Part shown: piece by piece, positions 52,632 to 59,676 of the stretch
How the letters are laid out: each line of letters starts with the position of its first letter
How positions within the stretch are numbered: position 1 is the first letter of the stretch
Source of the DNA: Ornithoclostridium sp944380285
GTDB lineage: Bacteria > Bacillota > Clostridia > Christensenellales > UBA3700
Length of the DNA stretch: 64,000 nucleotides
Assembly: GCA_963931165.1 (NCBI GenBank)
Contig: OZ006985.1
Location: 868,001 to 932,000 of the forward strand
Direction of reading: 5' to 3'
Notes under the pieces: generated by a model
Database searches by the model: none
What the model was told of the DNA's origin: nothing
Seen by the model: the letters and a program-made list of their open reading frames with translations, nothing else
Made by a program: the position numbers and the translations under genes

Positions 52632-53978
52632 TTTTGCGATCACAGAGATATACATTTCATCGGCGTCGGCGGCGTCAGCATGAAGTCGCTCGCGCTGCTT
52701 TGCCGCGAGAGGGGGATGGACGTCAGCGGGTCGGACCGAGCGGATTCGGGCGTGCTGGCGATGCTTGCCGCGCACGGGATAAACGCCTACTCCGGGCACG
52801 ATCCCGGCTATGCCGCGACGCGTTCTCTTGTCGTCTACACCGCGGCGGTCCCGAGGGACGATCCCGAGCTTGCCGCCGCGCGCGAAGCGGGGGCGCTCTG
52901 CATGGAGCGAAAGGCGTTTTTGGCGCTTGTCGCGTCGGAGTTTGAAAAGACGGTCGCGATCGCCGGTTCGCACGGCAAGACGACGACCACGGCGATGCTT
53001 TGCGCGATATTGCGCGCCGAGGGGCGCAAGTTTGTCGGGCATATCGGCGGCGACTGCGTCGGAGACGAGTGCGCGTCGACGGGCGGCGACGAGCTGTTTG
53101 TCACCGAGGCGTGCGAGTACAACCGCACTTTTTTGGCGCTCAAACCGGACGTCGCGGCGGTGCTGGGGATAGCGTTCGATCATCCCGATTGCTATCGCAA
53201 TCTTGCCGAACTCAAAGCGGCGTTCCGTGATTTTGCGTCCAACATCGAGCGGGGCGGCGCGCTTGTCGTGCGCACGTTCGAGAAGGGGCTGTGTCCCAAG
53301 GGCGTGAGGTGCGTGACGTTCGGCTATTCCGAGTGCGACTATCGCGCCGAGGACGTCTGCTATTCGGACGGGCGCTATTCATTCGTCGTCGCCGAAAGAG
53401 GAGTGCGCAAGGCGGTTTGCAGGCTCAAAGTGCGAGGCAAATTCAACGTGGTCAACGCATTGGCAGCGATCGCGCTCGCGGCGCAATTGGGCATACCGGC
53501 GGAGCGTTCGGCGGCTACGCTCGAGGGGTTCAACGGCGTCAAGCGCCGTTTTGAGAGGCTTGGGACGCTTGCGACGGGCGCGGAAGTGTTCACCGATTAC
53601 GCTCATCATCCCGACGAGATAGCGGCGGCGATCGACACAGCGCGCGTGATGACAAAGGGTGCGATCGTCGCGGTGTTCGAGCCGCACACGTTCAGCCGCA
53701 CCAAGGCGATGGCAAAGGAGTTCGTCGAATGCTTTTATTGGGCGGACGAGGTGTTGATCTTGCCGACCTACGCGGCGCGTGAAAGACCGAGCGACGGCGA
53801 GAGCGCATACGACCTGTATATGCGGCTCAAAGCGCGCAGGGAAGAGAGCCTGTACATGCCCGACTATGCGGCTTTGCGCAGCTATCTTTCCGCGCACACA
53901 CGCGAGGGCGACGCGGTGCTTCTGTTGGGCGCAGGGACGGTGAACGGAGCGGCTGCGGGAATGGTGAGGGGCGGCTGA
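52629..53978 (+). CDS. murC: UDP-N-acetylmuramate-L-alanine ligase
   Basis: A 449-residue Mur ligase. The N-terminal UDP-binding motif IHFIGVGGVSM is at residues 8-18, the ATP loop AGSHGKTTTTAML near 115, the TEACEYNRTFL metal-binding segment, and DYAHHPDEIAAAI in the C-terminal domain. It adds L-alanine to UDP-MurNAc in the cytoplasm, the first peptide step of peptidoglycan synthesis. The ATG at 52629 is the only in-frame start near the -10 element. No other mur gene is adjacent. A strong terminator follows at 54033. Confidence 0.95.
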   Translation: MFCDHRDIHFIGVGGVSMKSLALLCRERGMDVSGSDRADSGVLAMLAAHGINAYSGHDPGYAATRSLVVYTAAVPRDDPELAAAREAGALCMERKAFLALVASEFEKTVAIAGSHGKTTTTAMLCAILRAEGRKFVGHIGGDCVGDECASTGGDELFVTEACEYNRTFLALKPDVAAVLGIAFDHPDCYRNLAELKAAFRDFASNIERGGALVVRTFEKGLCPKGVRCVTFGYSECDYRAEDVCYSDGRYSFVVAERGVRKAVCRLKVRGKFNVVNALAAIALAAQLGIPAERSAATLEGFNGVKRRFERLGTLATGAEVFTDYAHHPDEIAAAIDTARVMTKGAIVAVFEPHTFSRTKAMAKEFVECFYWADEVLILPTYAARERPSDGESAYDLYMRLKARREESLYMPDYAALRSYLSAHTREGDAVLLLGAGTVNGAAAGMVRGG

Positions 53979-54032
53979 TCTGTCGACCTGTATTCGGTTT
54001 TTTGACAAAACGACGTAAAAAAGAGCAAAAAA

Positions 54033-54060
54033 GGACCGGCGTCTTGCCGGTCCGCGTTTT
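54033..54060. terminator. bidirectional terminator between murC and the MDR gene
   Basis: Perfect stem GGACCGGC (54033-54040) with GCCGGTCC (54046-54053), loop GTCTT; rightward GCGTTTT, leftward TTTTTT. Confidence 0.88.
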
Positions 54061-54065
54061 GACTG

Positions 54066-55034
54066 TCAGAACCTGATCACCGTTTTGATGCCGGGCGTGG
54101 GCTGTTCGACCAATTGTTTGAACACCTCGGGCGCATCCTTGAACTCTTGCAATTTGCCGACCAATTTGTCGACCTTGACGATCTCGGTCGCGAGCATATT
54201 GATCGCGGTCTCGAGCTCGCCGTCGCCCGATTGGATGCCGAACACTTCGAGACGCTTCGCGACGATCTCGGCGATCGGTGCGCTCGCCTTTGTCGGGATC
54301 GTGCCCGTGCCGCAGAACGCCGCTTTGCCGCCCGGTTTGAGGCAGGAGAGCAGCTTGCCGGCTTCGGGGAAGAAGTCCGCGTCGATCGCGAGGCAGTCGC
54401 ACATTGCGCCCGACGTCAGTTCCTTGACCTTGTCGAACAGATCCTCTTCGTCGGGATTGGCGGTGAAGTAGACGCCCATATCCTCGGCGAGTTCGAGCAT
54501 TTCGCGCCGTCTGTCGACGATGATGGGGATCGCTTGGTAGTAGATCGCAAGCTGAGCGATGATGAAGTTGAGCACGGTGCAGCCGCTCAACAAAATGTAT
54601 TGAGTCTTGGAGATGTCCAGCTTTTCGAGCGCGTTGACCGCGCGCGCTATGTCCTCGACGAAGACGACGGACTCGTCCGAGATGCCTTCGGGCATCACAT
54701 AGATCTCCGAGCGCGGGCAGGTGACGAAGTCGGACAGATAGCCGTCGCAGTCGACGCCCTTGATCAGCGTGCCCTTTTCGGTATGGCGGTAGGGGGACAG
54801 CATCACTCGCTGTCCGATCTTGAGGGTGATGTCGTTGCTTTCGCCGACGAGCCCCATCGCGATGCGGCAGGGGATGACGGGCAGTTTGCGCGTCTTGCCC
54901 TCGAAGGCAGCGATGTCGGACGCCGAGACCGCCGCGCGAGCTAGGCGAACGCGTGCCGCGTCCTGAGGCAGCGCCGCGTCCTCGGCGACCGCCGACGACA
55001 ATTCTCCGGGTTTGGAAACGATCCAGGATTTCAT
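54066..55034 (-). CDS. MDR-superfamily (alcohol-dehydrogenase-like) protein lacking the usual zinc ligands
   Basis: A 322-residue protein with the medium-chain dehydrogenase layout: GroES-like N-terminal part and a Rossmann part from about residue 150 (YILLSGCTVLNFIIAQLAIYYQAIPIIV). The catalytic-zinc signature is degraded: the position of the first Cys reads VSASDIAAFEG instead of CGTD...G, and the GHE motif reads IAMGLVGE. The four-Cys structural zinc lobe is also absent. So it is probably an NAD(P)-dependent reductase or a binding protein without zinc catalysis. GGAGAA precedes the ATG. It stands alone. Confidence 0.7.
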   Translation of the reverse strand: MKSWIVSKPGELSSAVAEDAALPQDAARVRLARAAVSASDIAAFEGKTRKLPVIPCRIAMGLVGESNDITLKIGQRVMLSPYRHTEKGTLIKGVDCDGYLSDFVTCPRSEIYVMPEGISDESVVFVEDIARAVNALEKLDISKTQYILLSGCTVLNFIIAQLAIYYQAIPIIVDRRREMLELAEDMGVYFTANPDEEDLFDKVKELTSGAMCDCLAIDADFFPEAGKLLSCLKPGGKAAFCGTGTIPTKASAPIAEIVAKRLEVFGIQSGDGELETAINMLATEIVKVDKLVGKLQEFKDAPEVFKQLVEQPTPGIKTVIRF

Positions 55035-55209
55035 AAGTTCTCCTTTTCTGCTACATTATAGCACAGTCGGCGGCGAAATGCAACCGCGGTCGGAGAGGTA
55101 AAAAGTCGGCATAAAGCGCCGCAAAACGGCGGACTTGGCGGCATATCGCCTGTTTGAAGTATGAAAATCGCGCGCGAACACCGCAAGGTGATATTTTGCT
55201 GCCGCCGCG

Positions 55210-56214
55210 CTATTTGAGCGAGACGTCGAACTCGCACACGTTCTTGAATTTTTTGACGAGGGGGCAGGATGCGCAAGTCAACTTGACCTCGACGTCGCCG
55301 AGGAGCACGCCGATCACCGCCTCGCAATAGCCGCGGATGAACGCGCAAACAGGGCGATGGGCGGGCGATTTGTCGACGAGGAAGCACTCGCTGACGGTCA
55401 ATTTGCCTTCGAGGGAGTCGTTTTCGGGGTCGATGGAGATGTTGCAATCGAACTTGCCCCAGCCGACGTTGGAGTCGAACTCGCACCACTTGGCGAGTTT
55501 TTCCTGCGGAGAGGCGAGGAGGTACTCGTTCTTTTCGTCCCAAGAGCTTTGCAGTCTGCGCCCGAAGTTGTAGCCGCTTTGGCAGCCGCAGTCATAGAAG
55601 ATGCCTTCCGCGCTTGCCGGGTCGGTGAGCCTGGAGACGCTGTCGTAGATCTGTCCGAACATCGTGACGAACGTATCGCTGCGGAAGCTGACGTTGCGGT
55701 GCTGGTCGGAGGGGTTGATCATGATGCCGCGGTCGGAAAGGTATTGGAACACCTTATATTTTGTCTTGTCCGAGAAGTCTTTTGCGCCTTCCCCGGCGGG
55801 CTTTTCGGGCAGACCGAGCGTGATGCGCAGCTCGTGTTCGAGCGTGGGCAAAAACGCCTCATAATCGCCCGTCGGCGCGATGAGTTTTTGTTTGCGGCTG
55901 ATGTAGTAGACGAGGTCGTCGGACGGGGTGTAGTCCTCGATGACGAATTGGACGATGGTCTTGTGCTTGTTGACGGCGATCTCGATCTCGTTGAGTATAT
56001 GTTCTCTGCCCACGATCGCGGGCGTGCCGATGAGCAGCACGACCGTAGCCGCGTCTATGCCGGCGACGAGTTTTGGGGCGTACGACGCGCCTTTTGTGAT
56101 ATCGCGCGGCGCGATGAAACAGCCGATGCCGTGGCTTTCGAGATATTCTACGATGCGATCCGCCTTTTCGCCGTCCGCCTCGCGCGCGTGGCTGACGAAG
56201 ACCAACTTTTCCAT
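55210..56214 (-). CDS. TIR domain fused to a V4R-like cysteine-rich sensor domain
   Basis: A 334-residue protein. Residues 1-130 are a TIR domain: KLVFVSHAREADGEKADRIV (first strand and SH box), GIGCFIAPRDI, and HILNEIEIAV, whose Glu76 or Glu78 sits where the NAD-cleaving glutamate of TIR NADases is found. Residues about 150-334 resemble the V4R (4-vinyl-reductase-type) ligand-binding domain, with glycine-rich GCQSGYNFGRRL, HRPVCAFIRGYCEAVIGVL and a final Cys set (C314-x2-C317, C327). It could convert a small-molecule, metal or nitric-oxide-like signal into NAD cleavage. GAGGGAA precedes the ATG; promoter at 56278. Confidence 0.72.
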   Translation of the reverse strand: MEKLVFVSHAREADGEKADRIVEYLESHGIGCFIAPRDITKGASYAPKLVAGIDAATVVLLIGTPAIVGREHILNEIEIAVNKHKTIVQFVIEDYTPSDDLVYYISRKQKLIAPTGDYEAFLPTLEHELRITLGLPEKPAGEGAKDFSDKTKYKVFQYLSDRGIMINPSDQHRNVSFRSDTFVTMFGQIYDSVSRLTDPASAEGIFYDCGCQSGYNFGRRLQSSWDEKNEYLLASPQEKLAKWCEFDSNVGWGKFDCNISIDPENDSLEGKLTVSECFLVDKSPAHRPVCAFIRGYCEAVIGVLLGDVEVKLTCASCPLVKKFKNVCEFDVSLK

Positions 56215-56277
56215 AATTCCCTCTTTTGGTCGAAGTCTCGGGCGCGGCGTTTGAGGGCGCGCTTCCCGAGCGGTATA

Positions 56278-56306
56278 ATTATATCACACCTCACGCACCG
56301 CCGCAA
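56278..56306 (-). promoter_or_regulatory. promoter of the TIR-V4R gene
   Basis: On the minus strand TTGCGG (complement of 56301-56306), 17-base spacer, TATAAT (complement of 56278-56283); the leader of about 57 bases can form hairpins. Confidence 0.68.
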
Positions 56307-56392
56307 GAAAAGGCGAAAAATTTTCGCGGCGCGCATTTTTCGGGAGAGAGGAGAGTGACGCAGGAGAGATAATCAACAGTTTTCAAAAACAT

Positions 56393-56453
56393 CGGCGATG
56401 TAACGTATATTTGACATTTTCGGCGGTGATGTAAAGTGAATGTAACATCGCCG
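56393..56453. repeat. operator-like inverted repeats
   Basis: CGGCGATGT (56393-56401) and its perfect complement ACATCGCCG (56445-56453) flank a related half-site CGGCGGTGATGT (56421-56432); TTGACA lies between (56411-56416). A repressor site is possible; the bound protein is unknown. Confidence 0.4.
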
Positions 56454-56529
56454 GAGGCGAAATATATCGTATAATGATAAATTCGATTTTTCAAAAACCG
56501 CCAAAAACCGGGTATTGTTACGACGTTTT

Positions 56530-56734
56530 GCAAAATTTTTCAAAAAATTCGTACTCAAAACTTGACAGGCGAAGGCGGCGATCGTCGGCTTTTTGCAAAA
56601 AATATAAAAAAGTGACACCCAAACTTGACAAGCCGAATATCCGTTTTCCGCTTTTTGTGTGGTCGCGCAAAATTTTCAAAAAAGCGGTTCACAAAACTTG
56701 ACAAGCCCTCTCGCGCTCGTCTCGCGCGAGAGGG
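56530..56734 (+). repeat. three imperfect 40-41-base direct repeats ending in a hairpin
   Basis: Copies at 56530-56570, 56595-56634 and 56667-56707, starts 65 and 72 bases apart. Each begins GCAAAA, passes through an A-rich core and ends with AACTTGACA(A/G)GC. The third runs into a perfect 11-base hairpin (CCCTCTCGCGC with GCGCGAGAGGG, 56706-56734). A promoter-like TATAAT at 56471 points into the array. In two copies a common frame gives KLD-ending repeats, but a continuous gene is not supported. The role is unknown. Confidence 0.6.
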
Positions 56735-56743
56735 CTCGGATCG

Positions 56744-56772
56744 TTGACATTGCCCTTTGCTTATAGTAAAAT
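56744..56772 (+). promoter_or_regulatory. promoter of the MFS transporter gene
   Basis: TTGACA (56744-56749), 17-base spacer, TAAAAT (56767-56772); predicted leader of about nine bases with GGTGA. Confidence 0.65.
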
Positions 56773-56787
56773 GACTGCGGTGAAACT

Positions 56788-58008
56788 ATGGCAAAATTGA
56801 CCTACAAGCACACGCTTTCGGCGTGTTTTATCGGATACATCACTCAGGCGATCGTCAACAACTTTGCGCCCTTGCTGTTTTTGACATTTCAAACGGAATT
56901 TTCGATCGGGTTGGACAAGATCACGATGCTTGTCACGATCAACTTTGTCACGCAATTTATCGTCGACATGCTGTCTGCCAAGGTCGTGGATAAGATCGGC
57001 TACAAGCCGTGCATAGTCGCCGCGCACGTCTTTTGCGCGTCCGGTCTCATCGGGCTTGCGGTCTTCCCGGGCGTCGGCGATCCCTATGCAGGGCTTTTGA
57101 TCGCGGTCGTGCTCTATGCGATCGGCGGCGGATTGATCGAGGTGCTTGTCAGCCCGATCGCCGAGGCGTGCCCGACGACGGACAAGACGGGCGCGATGAG
57201 CTTGCTTCACTCCTTCTATTGCTGGGGCAGTGCGGCGGTCATCTTGGTGACGACGCTTTTGCTGTTGGCGATCGGTTCGGAGCATTGGCGCTGGCTGGCA
57301 ATCGGCTGGGCGGCGGTGCCGATCTTCAACGCGATCTATTACGGCTTTGTGCCGGTCGGCAAGTTGCAGGAAGAAGAGGGCGGCACGCGTTTGCGCACGC
57401 TGTTTTCGAGCGGAACATTTTGGCTGTTTGCGGTGATGATGCTGTGCGCGGGCGCGTCCGAATTGTCGATGAGCCAATGGGCTTCTGCGTTCGCCGAGAG
57501 CGGTCTCGGCATCTCCAAGACAATGGGCGATTTGTTCGGCCCGTGTTTGTTTGCGGTACTTATGGGCGTCGCGAGGGTGCTGTATGCGCGCTTCGGCGCG
57601 AGGCTCAACGCGCCTCTCACGATCGCATGCAGCTGTGTGCTTTGCGTGGCGTCCTATCTGCTCGCCGCGCTCTCGCCGATCCCGGCGCTGGGGCTTGTCG
57701 GCTGCGCGCTGTGCGGGCTTTCGGTCGGCATCTTTTGGCCGGCGACGTTCAGCCTTGCGATAGGGCGCATGCCCAAGGGCGGCACCGCGCTGTTCGCGAT
57801 CCTCTCCCTCGGCGGCGACGTCGGCTGCACCGTGGGACCGACCCTCGTCGGGCTGGTCTCCGACGCCCGCGGCGGCGAGCTTTCGACAGGGCTTCTCTTT
57901 GCGATGATCTTCCCGATCGTCCTCGCAATTTGCTCGGTGTTGTTGCTCGTCATTTCGCGCAAAAAGCCTTCAACCGACCTTTCCGATCTGAACGGTCAAG
58001 ACCGCTGA
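56788..58008 (+). CDS. major facilitator superfamily transporter
   Basis: A 406-residue permease with twelve predicted helices in two halves separated by a cytoplasmic loop (about residues 190-205). The N-half begins KHTLSACFIGYITQAIVNNFAPLLF and includes LSAKVVDKIGYKPC, the family A-like loop between TM2 and TM3. It resembles fucose/sugar-type or unclassified proton symporters of Clostridia, but no substrate motif was identified. GGTGA precedes the ATG with an unusually short leader from the promoter at 56744. It is not in an operon. Confidence 0.78.
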   Translation: MAKLTYKHTLSACFIGYITQAIVNNFAPLLFLTFQTEFSIGLDKITMLVTINFVTQFIVDMLSAKVVDKIGYKPCIVAAHVFCASGLIGLAVFPGVGDPYAGLLIAVVLYAIGGGLIEVLVSPIAEACPTTDKTGAMSLLHSFYCWGSAAVILVTTLLLLAIGSEHWRWLAIGWAAVPIFNAIYYGFVPVGKLQEEEGGTRLRTLFSSGTFWLFAVMMLCAGASELSMSQWASAFAESGLGISKTMGDLFGPCLFAVLMGVARVLYARFGARLNAPLTIACSCVLCVASYLLAALSPIPALGLVGCALCGLSVGIFWPATFSLAIGRMPKGGTALFAILSLGGDVGCTVGPTLVGLVSDARGGELSTGLLFAMIFPIVLAICSVLLLVISRKKPSTDLSDLNGQDR

Positions 58009-58386
58009 TCGGCCGCACCCCCGCCGGGCGGGGCGGTGCTCCGTAGGGAGACAAACCGCATCTGAAATTCCGCAAACGGACCGCGTTCGGCGGCGGTCTC
58101 GGATCTTAGGGGCAAAGCGCGACGCAAAAGCGCCGCGCTTTTCGTCAAATCGTCGATCGGTCAGCCGCCGCGGAATATACGTTCCGTATGGGGCAATTGC
58201 GCCAAAGGTCGTCTTGCGCGCCGCCGACTCGGCAAAATTCAGCAGCGTTAAACGCGCCCTCCGATTAAATATTACGTTGTATTGACCGTGCGATGATCAA
58301 TTCGGGATAGCGGTTTTGAACACCGTCTGTTGCACCGACGACGGTACGATAAGCGAAAACGCGGCTTGACAGGGCGATATAGCGAC
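58009..58386. other. gene-free stretch, possible small transcript
   Basis: No coding frame. A hairpin with a short T-run near 58116-58142 (AGCGCGACGC/GCGCCGCGCT, TTTT) can end the MFS transcript. The strong hairpin at 58387 has no known gene before it on the plus strand, so an unidentified short RNA from this stretch is possible; I do not recognise tmRNA, SRP, 6S or RNase P features. Confidence 0.4.
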
Positions 58387-58418
58387 GGGAGCGGACCTTT
58401 GCGGGTCCGCTCCCTTTT
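58387..58418 (+). terminator. strong hairpin terminator without an obvious gene
   Basis: Perfect 11-base stem GGGAGCGGACC (58387-58397) with GGTCCGCTCCC (58404-58414), then TTTT. Confidence 0.7.
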
Positions 58419-58487
58419 GACTTGATTGCGTGTTTGCGCGGTTTGATTTGCGGCGGCAGAGCACATTTAGCTAAGCCTTTGCTCGGT

Positions 58488-58988
58488 TCACTTGCGCGCC
58501 AGCACCTTTTCGATCTCGACGACATAGACGTCGTGGAAGTCGCCGTTCGGATAGTTGAGTTTGATCAGGCTTTGGTCGAAGAAGCCGTCCTTTGTCAAAG
58601 TTTGGCGGTACAATTTGCGGCAGACGAGCGTCATCTTTGCGCGGTCGAAGATGGGCGCGCCGTCGACGGTGGAATAGGTCAAATTTTGTTTGGCGAGTTT
58701 GTCCTCGTCGCGGCCCGACGTCCTGCCCATATAGGTCAGCATTGCGCGTTCTTCGTCGGCGAAGAAGGACAGCGACAAGGTGTCCGCCTTGTCGATCAAT
58801 GTCTTTGTGAAGCGCTGCGGGCGGATGAAGACAAACGCGACGCATTTGTTCCACAATACGCCCATGCCGCCCCAAGACGCGGTCATTGCGTTGGCGCGTC
58901 CGTCCGCCTCGGCGGCGACGAGCATCCAATCCTTGCCGATCGCGTCAAAGACGTTGCGGCTCATTTGTTGCGGTTTGATCTCTTTCAT
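58488..58988 (-). CDS. flavin-reductase-like FMN-binding protein
   Basis: A 166-residue protein of the flavin reductase (split-barrel) family: NAMTASWGGMGVLWNK and CVAFVFIRPQRFTKTLIDKAD are the FMN-contact regions, and LSLSFFADEERAML follows. Length is typical. Such proteins bind FMN and pass electrons to a partner or act as flavin-dependent oxidoreductases; partners are not adjacent. GAGGTGA precedes the ATG and a promoter lies at 59005-59033. It diverges from the stand-alone acetyltransferase gene. Confidence 0.82.
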   Translation of the reverse strand: MKEIKPQQMSRNVFDAIGKDWMLVAAEADGRANAMTASWGGMGVLWNKCVAFVFIRPQRFTKTLIDKADTLSLSFFADEERAMLTYMGRTSGRDEDKLAKQNLTYSTVDGAPIFDRAKMTLVCRKLYRQTLTKDGFFDQSLIKLNYPNGDFHDVYVVEIEKVLARK

Positions 58989-59004
58989 ATTTCACCTCGC
59001 GGAT

Positions 59005-59033
59005 ATTGTAGCGCACTTTTGCGCAAAAATCAA
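59005..59033 (-). promoter_or_regulatory. promoter of the flavin-reductase-like gene
   Basis: On the minus strand TTGATT (complement of 59028-59033), 17-base spacer, TACAAT (complement of 59005-59010). Confidence 0.68.
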
Positions 59034-59067
59034 GCGCGGCGCATATACTACAAACATTGAGGGCAAT

Positions 59068-59676
59068 ATGCAAGGAAAGAGGGAAAACGTCAGCATCTCG
59101 CCGCTCGCGAAGGTCGCGCAAGGCGCCAAGATCGCGCCGGGGGTGACCATCGAGGGGCGGAGCGTGATCGGAGAGGGGGCGGTGATACGCCCCGGGTGTA
59201 TCATCGAGGACAGCGTCATCGGCGCGCGCACCGAGGTGACCGCGTCCGTATTGACGGGCGCGAAGGTGGGCGAAGACTGCACGGTCGGTCCGTTCGCCTA
59301 TTTGCGCAAGGGCGCGGACATCGCGGACGGCTGCCGCATCGGCGACTTTGTCGAGGTCAAGAATGCGCGCGTCGGCGAGGGCACCAAGGTCGCGCATTTG
59401 ACCTATGTCGGCGATTGCGAGATAGGCAAAGGGTGCAACATCGGCTGCGGCGTCGTCTTTGTCAACTATGACGGCAAGCGCAAAAACCGCACCGTCGTCG
59501 GCGATCGCTGTTTCATAGGCAGCAATTGCAATATTATCGCACCCGTGTCGATAAAAGACGGTTGTTACATCGCCGCCGGCACGACGGTGACCGACGACGT
59601 CGGCAAAGACGACTTGGTGATCGGCAGGGTCAGACAGGTCGTCAAGCCCGGCAGGGCAAGGGGGAGATTTTGTTGA
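59068..59676 (+). CDS. stand-alone GlmU acetyltransferase domain (left-handed beta-helix)
   Basis: A 202-residue protein made of hexapeptide repeats. It corresponds to the C-terminal half of GlmU: VGPFAYLRKGADI, GDFVEVKNARVGEGTKVAHLTYVGD (with the catalytic His of GlmU), NIGCGVVFVNYDGKRK (equivalent to IGAGTITCNYDGK) and IAAGTTVTDDVG. The pyrophosphorylase half is absent. It would acetylate glucosamine-1-phosphate; the uridylyl step must be done by another protein. The next gene is glmM, which makes glucosamine-1-phosphate, so the pair acts in UDP-GlcNAc synthesis. Confidence 0.82.
   Translation: MQGKRENVSISPLAKVAQGAKIAPGVTIEGRSVIGEGAVIRPGCIIEDSVIGARTEVTASVLTGAKVGEDCTVGPFAYLRKGADIADGCRIGDFVEVKNARVGEGTKVAHLTYVGDCEIGKGCNIGCGVVFVNYDGKRKNRTVVGDRCFIGSNCNIIAPVSIKDGCYIAAGTTVTDDVGKDDLVIGRVRQVVKPGRARGRFC

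Noticed and set aside
56474..56701. 75-residue basic ORF in the repeat region
   Set aside because: Its ATG lies inside the TATAAT, there is no ribosome site, and the third repeat is out of frame, so it is treated as part of the repeat array rather than a gene.
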